From contig CABRNK010000015.1 of the NCBI GenBank assembly GCA_902472305.1, positions 5,833 through 69,832 of the forward strand: a stretch of 64,000 bases of DNA, written 5' to 3'. The position numbers and the translations under genes were made by a program. Each line of letters begins with the position of its first letter. Positions within the stretch are counted from its first letter, which is position 1. Source of the stretch: Hominenteromicrobium sp900549945 (GTDB lineage: Bacteria; Bacillota; Clostridia; Oscillospirales; Acutalibacteraceae). Shown here one piece after another: positions 33,653 through 43,284 of the stretch. Under the pieces are notes generated by a model. That model saw nothing but the letters and a program-made list of their open reading frames with translations. It made no database searches and was not told the DNA's origin.

Positions 33653-33682
33653 TTGATAATCCAAGGCATTGTGTAGTATGAT
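33653..33682 (+). promoter_or_regulatory. Predicted promoter and leader hairpin of asnS
   Basis: TTGATA (33653-33658), 18-bp spacer, TATGAT (33677-33682). The leader contains CGGCCGCGG/CCGCGGCCG at about 33703-33731 as a 9-bp hairpin. No T-box specifier or antiterminator sequence was found. Confidence 0.55.
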
Positions 33683-33754
33683 AATCTATAACACAAGTTT
33701 GCGGCCGCGGCGCGCCGTTTCACCGCGGCCGTAAAGAAAGGAAAGGTCATACGT

Positions 33755-35149
<1,395 letters not shown>

Positions 35150-35242
35150 TCTCACGGGTTTCCGGCAGATTTTACGGAAAAGGCGCTTTCTTGGCGCTTC
35201 AATAGTGCAAAACAAGAAAAATGCAGGATTTTTAAATAAGTC

Positions 35243-35271
35243 TTGCATTTTTTTTGCATTTGTATTACAAT
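35243..35271 (+). promoter_or_regulatory. Predicted promoter of the aminotransferase gene
   Basis: TTGCAT (35243-35248), 17-bp spacer, TACAAT (35266-35271). The preceding T run and TTGCATTTTTTTTGCAT direct repeat make the region AT-rich. Confidence 0.65.
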
Positions 35272-35346
35272 GATAAAGGTTTTGACGCATAATTGCATAG
35301 CTGTTTCTTTGGATAATGCAAATTTTAACTTTATGGAGATGGTTTG

Positions 35347-36633
35347 ATGGCATACGCAGATCTGAGCCGCGCACAGCTCAACGAGGTCCTTTCCGACCTG
35401 ACCGCGCAGTATGAGGCATTGAAAGCGAAGAATCTTTCTTTGAATATGGCGCGCGGCAAGCCGAGCGCCGCGCAGCTCGAGCTTGCGCTCGGCGTTCTCG
35501 AGGCGCTCAAGGCGAGAAGTGAGTTTGCAAATTCCAACGGCGACGACTGCCGCAACTACGGCGTTTGGGACGGTCTGCCGGAGATGAAAAAGATCTTTTC
35601 TGATATGATCGGCGTTCCAGCGTCACAGATCATCCTCGGCAATAACTCCAGCCTCAACATGATGTTCGAGGTGATTTCCCGCGGCTACACGCACGGCTAC
35701 AACGGCTGCACGCCGTGGTGCCGCCTCGATAAGATCAAATTCCTCTGTCCGGTGCCGGGCTATGACCGCCATTTCGGCATCACGGAATACTATGGCTTCG
35801 AGATGATCAATATCCCGATGTACGCGACCGGCCCGGATATGGATCTCGTCGAAAAGCTCGTCGCCGAGGACGATTCGATCAAGGGCATCTGGTGTGTGCC
35901 GAAGTATTCGAACCCGACCGGCATTACGTACTCGGACGAGACGGTCCGCCGCTTTGCGGCGCTGCGTCCGGCGGCGAAGGATTTCAAGATCATGTGGGAC
36001 AACGCGTACTGCGTCCACGAGCTCACCGATACGCCGGATACGCTTTTGAACCTCTACGAGCTCTGCGTCGAAAACGGCACGGAGGATCAGGTGATGATCT
36101 TCGCCTCCACCTCGAAGATCTCCTTCCCGGGTGCGGGCGTTGCGGCGCTCGCGACGAGCGACAACAACATCAAGGATTTCAAAGTGCATACGCTCACGCA
36201 GACGATCGGCCCCGACAAGCTGAACCAGCTCCGCCATGTGCTGTTTCTGCACGACATCAACGGCGTGCGCGCCCTGATGAAAGGCCACCGCGCGATTTTG
36301 GAGCCGAAATTCAAGCTGTGCGAGCTGATGCTCGAGGAGAGCCTCGGCGATCTCGGCATCGCGGAGTGGAACAAGCCGAACGGCGGCTACTTCATCAGCG
36401 TCGACGTGCTGGGCGGCTGCGCAAAGCGCGTGGTGCAGCTCTGTAAGGAAGCGGGCGTTGTGCTGACGGACGCCGGCGCAACGTATCCCTACGGCAAGGA
36501 CCCGCACGACAGCAACATCCGTCTCGCGCCGTCTTTCCCGCCGCTCGAGGAGCTCGAGCAGGCCATGGAGGTTTTCTGTGCGGCGATCAAGCTGGCTGCT
36601 GCGGAAAAGCTGCTTGCGCAGACAGAGGTATAA
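35347..36633 (+). CDS. Class I aminotransferase, aspartate aminotransferase Ic-like
   Basis: 428 residues. The family of PF12897-type aminotransferases is indicated by NMARGKPSAAQLELA, NYGVWDGLPEMKKIFSDMIG, LGNNSSLNMMFEVI, PVPGYDRHFGITEYYGFEM, VPKYSNPTGITYS, MWDNAYCVHEL and the PLP-binding Lys in FASTSKISFPGAGVA. It probably interconverts aspartate/oxaloacetate with glutamate/2-oxoglutarate. GGAG lies 8 nt before ATG 35347; the ATG is preceded by an in-frame TTG. Single gene with its own promoter and terminator. Confidence 0.9.
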   Translation: MAYADLSRAQLNEVLSDLTAQYEALKAKNLSLNMARGKPSAAQLELALGVLEALKARSEFANSNGDDCRNYGVWDGLPEMKKIFSDMIGVPASQIILGNNSSLNMMFEVISRGYTHGYNGCTPWCRLDKIKFLCPVPGYDRHFGITEYYGFEMINIPMYATGPDMDLVEKLVAEDDSIKGIWCVPKYSNPTGITYSDETVRRFAALRPAAKDFKIMWDNAYCVHELTDTPDTLLNLYELCVENGTEDQVMIFASTSKISFPGAGVAALATSDNNIKDFKVHTLTQTIGPDKLNQLRHVLFLHDINGVRALMKGHRAILEPKFKLCELMLEESLGDLGIAEWNKPNGGYFISVDVLGGCAKRVVQLCKEAGVVLTDAGATYPYGKDPHDSNIRLAPSFPPLEELEQAMEVFCAAIKLAAAEKLLAQTEV

Positions 36634-36646
36634 TCGATTCAACACG

Positions 36647-36684
36647 AAAGGCAGGGCCTTATTTTGAGGCGCCTGCCTTTTTTG
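36647..36684. terminator. Terminator between convergent aminotransferase and permease genes
   Basis: AAAGGCAGG (36647-36655) pairs with CCTGCCTTT (36672-36680), six Ts in all on the plus strand. It overlaps the 3' end of the minus-strand gene. Confidence 0.8.
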
Positions 36685-37714
36685 CATGCAGTATTCCGGC
36701 ATTTGTCAAAAGCTCGAGCAGGAAAAAGAAGATGCCGACATAGGGGATCAGCCAGAAATTTCCGCCGACAAGGCTGCAGTACACCGCGAAAAGCATGGCG
36801 GCTGCCGGCGTGCGCGTCACCTTGGAGACGAGCCGCGGCTCAATGATCTGCCGGATCACCGTCAGCAGGATCCAGCCGATGAACAGCCCTGCCGCGCGCA
36901 GGAAATTGCCGCAGAGGAGTTGGTAGAGGCAGATCGGCAGCAGCACGGTGCCGGGGCCGAGGATCGGGAAAATATCGGAGACGGTCACGACAAGCGCCGT
37001 AATCAGTGGATATTTTATGCGCAGCAGGTACAGGATGATAAAGGATTCGCAGAAGGTGATCGCATAGATCAAAAAGTATGAAAAGGCGAAGCCCGCCGAG
37101 GTGCGGGAGAGTCCGCGGATCTCCCGGCGCAGGCGCAGCGTGCGCTGTGGACCGAGCCAGTAAGCGGCAAGGCGCGGCAGGCCCGCGCGGTGCTGCAAAA
37201 AAAGGCAGGCGGCGACGGGGATCAGCGCGAGCATCAGCAGCAGCGCCGGGATCGAGAGGAAAAGCCGGAGCATGCCGCCGACCGCGGGCAGGACAGCGCC
37301 CATGTTTTCGGAAAGCGAGTCGGAAAGCCGCTCGGTGAGCGCAGGGATCGAAGCGGCCGCGCGCTCGATGACGCCGCGCACGGCGGGGGCGAGTGCCTCG
37401 TATTCAAAGTAGCCGCTGCCCGCAAAAAAGACGATCAGCTCGCGGCAGAGCCAGTAGAGCAAAAGCCCCGCGCCGAGGAGAAAAAGCAGGTAGGCGGCCA
37501 CCGCCGCGCACACGGCGGCGCGCCCGCGCGGCATGCGGAGCTTATTCTCAAGAAAAGCGCAGGCGGGCTTTGCGACCGCGCCGAGCGCGATGCCGAGCAC
37601 GATGGGCAGGGAAAAGGAAAGCGTATGGACAAAGAGAATAAAAACGGCTGTATATGCGAGAAAAAACAGAATGTACGGCGCGTTGTCCCGCCAAAGTGCC
37701 CGTATGCGTTTCAA
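36659..37714 (-). CDS. AI-2E/YtvI-type membrane protein (sporulation-associated family)
   Basis: 351 residues from a TTG start (37714), placed 5 nt after GGGGGTGA; the length matches YtvI of sporulating Firmicutes. About eight hydrophobic segments with the AI-2E permease pattern: VLGIALGAVAKPACAFLENK, a long amphipathic extracytoplasmic-like region (about residues 90-140), then RGLSRTSAGFAFSYFLIYAI, VVTVSDIFPILGPGTVLLPI and IEPRLVSKVTRTPAAAM. In B. subtilis ytvI is a sporulation gene with weak phenotype; transport of AI-2 is not implied. Isolated gene. The open frame continues upstream to 38080 but without recognisable features. Confidence 0.82.
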   Translation of the reverse strand: MKRIRALWRDNAPYILFFLAYTAVFILFVHTLSFSLPIVLGIALGAVAKPACAFLENKLRMPRGRAAVCAAVAAYLLFLLGAGLLLYWLCRELIVFFAGSGYFEYEALAPAVRGVIERAAASIPALTERLSDSLSENMGAVLPAVGGMLRLFLSIPALLLMLALIPVAACLFLQHRAGLPRLAAYWLGPQRTLRLRREIRGLSRTSAGFAFSYFLIYAITFCESFIILYLLRIKYPLITALVVTVSDIFPILGPGTVLLPICLYQLLCGNFLRAAGLFIGWILLTVIRQIIEPRLVSKVTRTPAAAMLFAVYCSLVGGNFWLIPYVGIFFFLLELLTNAGILHAKKAGASK

Positions 37715-37813
37715 AGGCTCACCCCCGTTCAAATTCAGTATGCGCGGCGCAGCGGCAGAAATGCGAAAAAATCTTTTGCCGCGCGTGTGTTTGGGGTGAA
37801 AGGAGGTGGCCTG

Positions 37814-37978
37814 ATGGTGATGGAGGAGAGCGGCTGCGGCGCGGAGCTCGAGCAGCTCGTCGAGCGGTATACGGACACGCTGTTTCGGATCAGCTATTCG
37901 ATGTGCGGCGTCGTGGCGGACGCTCTCCGGGCGCATCCGGATCGAATGGAGAAGCGGCGGCTTCCGCGCGTCGTTTGA
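37814..37978 (+). pseudogene. Truncated ECF sigma factor remnant
   Basis: A 54-codon ORF with an ideal AGGAGGTGG before ATG 37814. Residues 10-33 (LEQLVERYTDTLFRISYSMC, then GVVADA) match the start of sigma-70 region 2 in extracytoplasmic-function sigma factors. The frame then loses similarity (LRAHPDRMEKRRLPRVV) and stops. The rest of region 2 and all of region 4 are absent, so it cannot work as a sigma factor. A neighbouring frame across the same junction reads GRIRIEWRSGGFRASFETDG before a stop, so a deletion may have joined it to the end of another gene. Confidence 0.55.
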
Positions 37979-38015
37979 GACCGACGGCTGACGGAATAAA
38001 AATTTTATCCGCCTG

Positions 38016-38044
38016 ATGACAACGTTGTCTTTTTGTGCTACAAT
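38016..38044 (+). promoter_or_regulatory. Predicted promoter of the GH32 gene
   Basis: ATGACA (38016-38021), 17-bp spacer ending TGTGC (extended -10), TACAAT (38039-38044). Confidence 0.6.
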
Positions 38045-38081
38045 GGGGATAACACAGTACAAACGGAAAGGAAAATGCAAA

Positions 38082-39587
38082 ATGGAACTGCTCGTCGAAA
38101 AACGTTATCTGAAAATCCCCGTGCGGTTTGACGGGGAACCCCTCCGGTTCACCGTCTCCGAAAACGGCGCGCCGGTCTATGAATTTGACGCGGCCTATAC
38201 GGCCGATGCGCCGGACGCCGAATACTGCGCGGATCTGCGCGATTACGCGGGGCGCACCGTGACGCTCGATGCGCCGGAGGGCTTTGTGCCGGTGCTGTGC
38301 GACGCGCCCGTACCCCTCACCGCCGCGCAGGAGGCGCTGCGCCCGGCCGTGCATTTTACGGCGGAACGCGGCTGGATCAACGACCCGAACGGCCTGTGCT
38401 TCTACGATGGCCTGTATCACCTCTTTTACCAGCATAACCCTTACGGCCGCCAATGGGGCAATATGCACTGGGGCCATGCCGTCAGCCGCGACCTGCTCCA
38501 TTGGGAGCACCGCGAAGAGGCGATGTTCAGCGACATGCACGGCGCGATGTTTTCCGGCTGCGCCGTGGTGGACCGTGAAAATATCGCCGGACTCAAGCAG
38601 GGAGACGAGACGCCGCTGCTGTTCTTCTACACCTGCGCGGGCAAGCGCAGCACGCAGTGCCTCGCCTACAGCGTAGACGGCGGCGAAACGCTCGTCAAAT
38701 ATGAGGGAAACCCGCTGCTGCCGGAGCTTGTCGGCGGGAACCGCGACCCAAAGGTCATATTCGACGCTGAGCGCGGCCGCTGGCTGATGGCGCTCTACTT
38801 TGATGGACGGAACTATGGTCTTTTCACTTCTAAAGATCTCCTGCACTGGACCTTACTGCAGCGCTTCGATCTGCCCGGCGACGACGAGTGCCCCGATTTC
38901 TACCCGCTGACGGCGGACGACGGCCGCACGCTCTGGGTGTACTCGGGCGCGCACGATATGTACTACGTCGGCACGTTCGACGAAAAGGGGCTTTACCAGC
39001 CGATTCAGGCGGTCGGTCAGCTCTCCTATTCCTCGGCGGCCTACGCGGCGCAGACGTATTACCGGGAGGCGGGCGGCCCTGTGATCCGTATCGCGTGGAA
39101 CCGCAGCGAGGTGCCCGGCGCGCCGTTCAACGGCTCGATGTGCACGCCGACGGAGATGACGCTGCGCAAAATCGGCGGACGGTACTACCTGTGCGCGAAG
39201 CCGATTGCCGGCGTGGATGCGCTGGTCACAAAAGAGGTTCGGAAAACAGCCGAGACGATGCAGAATTACGTGCAGCCGCTCGAAGCCAAAGCGTGCCGGA
39301 TTACCTTTACAGTGAAGGACGTACCGTTTTCCTGTAAAGTGTATGGGCTTGACATTCGCGTGGAGGCCGGCGGGATCTCCTGCAAGGACGCCTTCCTGCC
39401 GCGCACGGAGGAGGAGACGATGGAGATACAGATCCTTGCCGACACGACGAGCACGGAAATCTACCTGAACGGCACGGCGATCACAGCGGTGCCGCACGTG
39501 GCGGATGCAGCGCAGGCGGTGTTTGAGCTGCACGCGGATGCGCCCGTCCGCTTCGAGCGCTTCTGCGTTTCGGAGCTCGCGCTTTAA
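38082..39587 (+). CDS. Glycoside hydrolase family 32 beta-fructosidase
   Basis: 501 residues. GH32 motifs: GWINDPNGLCFYDGLYHLFY with the nucleophile Asp, MHWGHAVSRDLLHWE, the RDPKV transition-state stabiliser and DECPDFY with the acid/base Glu (EC). A five-bladed propeller (about residues 85-385) is followed by a C-terminal beta-sandwich (about 400-500). There is an extra 80-residue N-terminal segment before the propeller. No signal peptide, so it acts in the cytoplasm on imported sucrose, fructo-oligosaccharide or their phosphates. ATG 38082 follows GGAAAGGAAAA. No adjacent transporter or regulator. Confidence 0.92.
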   Translation: MELLVEKRYLKIPVRFDGEPLRFTVSENGAPVYEFDAAYTADAPDAEYCADLRDYAGRTVTLDAPEGFVPVLCDAPVPLTAAQEALRPAVHFTAERGWINDPNGLCFYDGLYHLFYQHNPYGRQWGNMHWGHAVSRDLLHWEHREEAMFSDMHGAMFSGCAVVDRENIAGLKQGDETPLLFFYTCAGKRSTQCLAYSVDGGETLVKYEGNPLLPELVGGNRDPKVIFDAERGRWLMALYFDGRNYGLFTSKDLLHWTLLQRFDLPGDDECPDFYPLTADDGRTLWVYSGAHDMYYVGTFDEKGLYQPIQAVGQLSYSSAAYAAQTYYREAGGPVIRIAWNRSEVPGAPFNGSMCTPTEMTLRKIGGRYYLCAKPIAGVDALVTKEVRKTAETMQNYVQPLEAKACRITFTVKDVPFSCKVYGLDIRVEAGGISCKDAFLPRTEEETMEIQILADTTSTEIYLNGTAITAVPHVADAAQAVFELHADAPVRFERFCVSELAL

Positions 39588-39635
39588 AAATAAGATAGGG
39601 TGCGCCTGTGCGGCGCAGGAGCTCCAATATAAATT

Positions 39636-39669
39636 TGCCGGACAAGGGAATCGCCTTGTCCGGCATTTT
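39636..39669 (+). terminator. Terminator of the GH32 gene
   Basis: Perfect stem TGCCGGACAAGG (39636-39647) / CCTTGTCCGGCA (39654-39665) and TTTT tail. It separates the gene from the spoIIIA operon. Confidence 0.88.
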
Positions 39670-39725
39670 GTGTTCTAAACAGGGGTGCCCGTCCATAGAA
39701 TGAACCATACGGAAAAGGATTGGTG

Positions 39726-40685
39726 ATGGATATGGACTTTGAAAAGGCAGTGTGCCACCTCGGCCGCTTTGCGCCGCTCCTGAAAAAGGTGCCGCGGGGC
39801 GTCCGCGACACGGTGTTCGACGTGCGGCTCAGCGTAAACAGGCCGGTCATGCTCTGCTGCCGCGGACGCATCCTGTTTCTGCGGGAGGACGGCGCGGTCT
39901 CGGCCCACGCCTCGGCGGACTGCACGCGGGTGACGCCGGCGGATATGGAGGAGATCTTTCTGCGGCTGTGCGGCTACTCGGTGTACAGCCATATGGATGA
40001 AATTCGCAATGGGTTTATCTCGGTGGGCCGCAGCCTGCGCGTCGGCATCGGCGGCACGGCTGTGCTCAAAAACGGAGAGCTGAAAACAATCCGCGACGTA
40101 ACGAGCCTTTCCGTGCGCATTCCCCGGGAAATACGCGGCTGTGCGGAGCATCTGCTGCGCGCGGGCGTCCCCTTGCAGGACGGCCTGCTGCTCGCCGGCG
40201 CGCCGTCCTCGGGCAAAACGACGCTGCTGCGCGACCTCGCGCGGGTGCTCGGCGCGGCGGGGCACCGCACCGTCGTTCTGGACGAGCGGTTCGAGCTTCT
40301 GGCGGACGGCTTCGACCTCGGCGCGTGCACCGACGTTTTGCAGGGGTATCCGAAGCGGGAGGGGCTCGCGCACGCGGTCCGCTGCCTTTCGCCGGAATAC
40401 ATCTTGTGCGACGAGCTTGGCGAGGACGATTTCCCCGCTGTAAAGGCGGCGGCCTTTGCAGGTGTTTCGCTGATCGCGACCGTACATGCCGGCAGTGCCG
40501 GCGAGCTTTGCAGCCGCGCCCTGTGCCGGCGGCTGCTCGAGCTCGGGGCGTTTCGCACGGCCGCATTGCTCGGCGGCAGGCAGAACCCGGCCGTTTGCAC
40601 ACAAATCCTTCGGGCAGGTGATCTTCTTGAAAACAGCGGCGGCAATACTCCTCGTGGTCTGCGGCCTGAGCGCCGGGCTGTCTGA
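39726..40685 (+). CDS. spoIIIAA: Stage III sporulation protein AA, ATPase
   Basis: 319 residues. SpoIIIAA is a AAA-like ATPase of the secretion-ATPase type that powers the SpoIIIA-SpoIIQ channel between mother cell and forespore. Walker A is GAPSSGKTTLLRD; Walker B is YILCDELGEDD; an N-terminal domain includes EEIFLRLCGYSVYSHMDEIR and GGTAVLKNGE. ATG 39726 follows AAAAGGA by 8 nt; upstream in-frame TTG/GTG and a downstream ATG 39732 are alternatives. First gene of the complete AA-AH operon. A sigma-E promoter is expected upstream but could not be defined. Confidence 0.92.
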   Translation: MDMDFEKAVCHLGRFAPLLKKVPRGVRDTVFDVRLSVNRPVMLCCRGRILFLREDGAVSAHASADCTRVTPADMEEIFLRLCGYSVYSHMDEIRNGFISVGRSLRVGIGGTAVLKNGELKTIRDVTSLSVRIPREIRGCAEHLLRAGVPLQDGLLLAGAPSSGKTTLLRDLARVLGAAGHRTVVLDERFELLADGFDLGACTDVLQGYPKREGLAHAVRCLSPEYILCDELGEDDFPAVKAAAFAGVSLIATVHAGSAGELCSRALCRRLLELGAFRTAALLGGRQNPAVCTQILRAGDLLENSGGNTPRGLRPERRAV

Positions 40686-41094
40686 ATCGATGCGGCTCAA
40701 GGCGCGGGAGCGGGAGCTCTGGGTCTTTTCCGACGCGCTCGCCGCCCTGAAAAGCGCGGCGGCTTATACGGCGGGGGACCTGTACGCCCTCTTGGCGCTG
40801 TGCCGGGAGAATGCGTTTCTGCGCCGCGTCCGCTGCGACGGCGATCTGCACGGTGCGTGGGCCGCCGCCGCCCGGGATTTTTTCACACGGCAGGCCGACC
40901 GCGACCTCGCGCTCGCGTTTCTGGACGGCTACGGCAAGACCGACCTCGAGGGGCAGCTCGCGTACATCTCGCTTTTTGAAGCGCGCACGGCGCAGGCGCT
41001 CGAGGCGGCGCGCCGGGACGTTTCGAGCAAAAGCCGGCTGTATACGATGCTCGGCTTCTTTTCCGGCACGGTGACGGCGCTGATCCTGATTTGA
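40627..41094 (+). CDS. spoIIIAB: Stage III sporulation protein AB
   Basis: 155 residues from TTG 40627, after AGGTGA; it overlaps spoIIIAA by 59 nt. An N-terminal membrane segment (AAAILLVVCGLSAGLSESM) and a C-terminal one (LYTMLGFFSGTVTALILI) flank a helical cytoplasmic domain, the SpoIIIAB/GspF-like layout of the inner-membrane component of the channel. Slightly shorter than B. subtilis SpoIIIAB (171). An upstream in-frame GTG (40618) lacks a ribosome binding site. Confidence 0.88.
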   Translation: MKTAAAILLVVCGLSAGLSESMRLKARERELWVFSDALAALKSAAAYTAGDLYALLALCRENAFLRRVRCDGDLHGAWAAAARDFFTRQADRDLALAFLDGYGKTDLEGQLAYISLFEARTAQALEAARRDVSSKSRLYTMLGFFSGTVTALILI

Positions 41095-41119
41095 AAACAG
41101 AAAGGAACGTAAAGCTGCT

Positions 41120-41314
41120 ATGGATGTGGATCTGATTTTTAAAATTGCCGCCATCGGCATCATTGTCGCCGTGCTGAACCAGCTTTTGATCCGCTCGGGG
41201 CGCGAGGAGCAGGCCATGATGACGACGCTCGCCGGCCTGATCGTCGTGCTGATGATGATTATCTCCGAGATCAGCACGCTGTTCGACACGATCAAGTCGG
41301 TATTCGGGCTGTGA
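41120..41314 (+). CDS. spoIIIAC: Stage III sporulation protein AC
   Basis: 64 residues, two membrane helices (LIFKIAAIGIIVAVLNQLLI and MMTTLAGLIVVLMMIISEIS), ending FDTIKSVFGL. Length and sequence pattern are those of SpoIIIAC, a small membrane part of the mother-cell channel. AAAGGAACG precedes the ATG. The stop overlaps the spoIIIAD start by 4 nt. Confidence 0.93.
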   Translation: MDVDLIFKIAAIGIIVAVLNQLLIRSGREEQAMMTTLAGLIVVLMMIISEISTLFDTIKSVFGL

Positions 41315-41700
41315 GCGGCGTGCTCGCCGTGTCCGCGCTGGCGGTTTTCGCCGCGGTGTGCGGCGCGCTGATTAAAAAGGGCAATCCCGAAATCGCGCTT
41401 CTGTTTTCGATTGGTGCGGCGGTGCTCGTTTTTCTGTACGTCCTGCCGCAGACCGAGCAGCTCGCGGAGACAATCGGTGCGCTGGCGGAAGCCTCCGAAA
41501 TGTCCGAGGCGCTCGGTGTGCTGCTCAAGGCGCTCGGCATCGTCCTCGTCGGGCGCGTCGCCGTCGGCGTCTGCCGCGACGCGGGCGAGAGCGCGCTCGC
41601 TTCCGGCGTGGAATTTGCCGTAAAGGCCGCCGTACTGCTCACGGCTCTGCCGCTTTTGCAGGGCCTGCTCGCTATCGTGCAGGAAGTTTTAACGCTATGA
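41311..41700 (+). CDS. spoIIIAD: Stage III sporulation protein AD
   Basis: 129 residues, starting at GTG 41311 that overlaps the spoIIIAC stop. Three to four hydrophobic segments and the characteristic KKGNPEIALLFSIGAAVLVF stretch identify SpoIIIAD, the larger homologue of SpoIIIAC. It overlaps spoIIIAE by 4 nt, consistent with coupled translation of membrane subunits. Confidence 0.92.
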   Translation: MSGVLAVSALAVFAAVCGALIKKGNPEIALLFSIGAAVLVFLYVLPQTEQLAETIGALAEASEMSEALGVLLKALGIVLVGRVAVGVCRDAGESALASGVEFAVKAAVLLTALPLLQGLLAIVQEVLTL

Positions 41701-42806
41701 AAAGAATTTTAACAATCTGCTTTTTTCTGCTGGCGGCGGTGTGGCTCTGCGCCGCGCCGGTATGCGCCGAGGCGGTGCAGGAAGATATTTATGCGGACAG
41801 CGGCGCCGACCGTCTCGAGGAGGCGCTGCCCGAAGAGGCGCGCTTCCTTCTGCGCGAATCCGGCTTTTCGCCGCAGGCGGACGGGCAGGGCGACGCAGGG
41901 GATTTCCTCGCCGCGCTCGCCGCCGGCGTGCGGGAATCGCTGACGGAGCCGCTGCGCGCGCTCGTGCTGCTGCTCGCGGCCGTCGTGCTCTGCCGGATTG
42001 TCTCCGACCTTGCGTCGGGCGCGCTGAACGAGACGGTCGGGCTGTGCGCGGCACTTGGCGCGGCGGGCGTCCTGCTTCCGCCGATGGCCGGGCTCATCGG
42101 CAAAACGGCCTCGGTCACAGAGGCGATCGGCGCTTTTCTGCTCGCCGCCGTACCGGTGTACGCCGGCCTGCTTATCACGGCCGGCAACGCCGTGACCGGC
42201 TCCACCTACGGCGCGCTGACGCTGACGGCGGCAAACGGCGTTTCGGCGCTGACCGTCCACTTGTTCGTGCCGCTGCTGCGCGTGTTTCTGGCGCTTTCCG
42301 CGGTCTCTTCCGTCACGTCGTTCGACCTGAAAAAGCTGACGGACGCGCTCTATAAGCTCTTGAAATGGGCGCTGGTGCTCGCCGTCACCGTGTTCACCGG
42401 GGTTCTCTCGATGCAGACGCTCGTTTCCGCGCAGTCCGATGCGGTGACCGGCAAGGCGGCGAAGATGATTGCCTCGAGCGCGATCCCGATCGTCGGCGGC
42501 GCATTCGGCGATGCGTTCTCCGTGCTCGGCGCGAGCATCGGCATGGTGAAATCGGGCGTCGGGGCGTTCGGCATCCTCGCTTCTCTGGCGATCTTTTTGC
42601 CGCTTTGTCTGGAGGCGGCGGTCTGGCTCGGCGTGTGCTTTTTGTCGTCGCTCGCGGCGGAGCTGTTCGGGCTTTCGAAGCTCGCTTCGTTTCTGGACGG
42701 CTGCGCGACGGCGCTTCGGCTTCTTCTGGCGGTTGTTTTCAGTATCGGTGCGGTCTCCGTCGTTTCGGCGGCGGTCGTGCTCTGTGTGCGAGGTGCTTAT
42801 GCGTGA
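41697..42806 (+). CDS. spoIIIAE: Stage III sporulation protein AE
   Basis: 369 residues, close to the usual 399. Signal-anchor at the N-terminus (ILTICFFLLAAVWLCAAPVC), then an extracytoplasmic stretch and about seven further membrane segments. SpoIIIAE-typical text includes GVLSMQTLVSAQSDAVTGKA and SAIPIVGGAFGDAFSVLGAS. It is the multispanning permease-like part of the feeding-tube channel. Overlaps both neighbours. Confidence 0.93.
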   Translation: MKRILTICFFLLAAVWLCAAPVCAEAVQEDIYADSGADRLEEALPEEARFLLRESGFSPQADGQGDAGDFLAALAAGVRESLTEPLRALVLLLAAVVLCRIVSDLASGALNETVGLCAALGAAGVLLPPMAGLIGKTASVTEAIGAFLLAAVPVYAGLLITAGNAVTGSTYGALTLTAANGVSALTVHLFVPLLRVFLALSAVSSVTSFDLKKLTDALYKLLKWALVLAVTVFTGVLSMQTLVSAQSDAVTGKAAKMIASSAIPIVGGAFGDAFSVLGASIGMVKSGVGAFGILASLAIFLPLCLEAAVWLGVCFLSSLAAELFGLSKLASFLDGCATALRLLLAVVFSIGAVSVVSAAVVLCVRGAYA

Positions 42807-43266
42807 GGTCTATACATTGGTGCTTTCTGTCAGCGCGGTGCTGCTCGGTGCCGAGCTGCTGGCCCGCTTGTTCCCGGAAAAAAGCGGTGCGCTGGTGCAT
42901 GCGCTCGCGGTGCTGGCCATCGTGCTCGCGCTCGTCGTCGGCCTTCTGCACCTCGATTTTGACTGGGCCGCGGCAGGCTCCGGCTTTACTGCGGAGCAGG
43001 CGGCAGAGGCGCCGGGCGCGCTTTACGCCGAAACGGGGACGGCGCTGCTGCGGGAGCGGCTCTGTGCGCTGCTGGAGGCCGCCGGCGTCGAGGTTTCCGG
43101 CGGTGCACAGGGCGTGGAGGTCTGGTACACACAGGAGGATGACGGGACGATCGAGATCGACCGCGTGCGGGTGCACGTGGCATATGGCACGGACACAGAC
43201 CGCGCTTACGCGCTTTTGAACAGCGCGCTGACCGAGGCAATCCCGGTGGAGGTCTATGCGGAATAA
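42799..43266 (+). CDS. spoIIIAF: Stage III sporulation protein AF
   Basis: 155 residues. Two N-terminal membrane segments (REVYTLVLSVSAVLLGAELL; VHALAVLAIVLALVVGLLHL) and a soluble domain (residues about 60-155) with EVWYTQEDDGTIEIDRVRV, as in SpoIIIAF ring-building domains. Shorter than B. subtilis SpoIIIAF. GAGGTG lies before ATG 42799, which overlaps the spoIIIAE stop by 8 nt. Assignment rests largely on position between AE and AG. Confidence 0.85.
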   Translation: MREVYTLVLSVSAVLLGAELLARLFPEKSGALVHALAVLAIVLALVVGLLHLDFDWAAAGSGFTAEQAAEAPGALYAETGTALLRERLCALLEAAGVEVSGGAQGVEVWYTQEDDGTIEIDRVRVHVAYGTDTDRAYALLNSALTEAIPVEVYAE

Positions 43267-43284
43267 CGCGGAAAGGAGTAGAAA

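Noticed and set aside
33640..33754. T-box riboswitch before asnS
   Set aside because: No T-box sequence, specifier loop or terminator/antiterminator pair was found; only a promoter and a 9-bp hairpin.
36664..37978. Several plus-strand open frames antisense to the YtvI-like gene
   Set aside because: They are Arg/Ala/Gly-rich shadows of the membrane protein; only the short sigma-factor remnant at 37814 has its own binding site and similarity.
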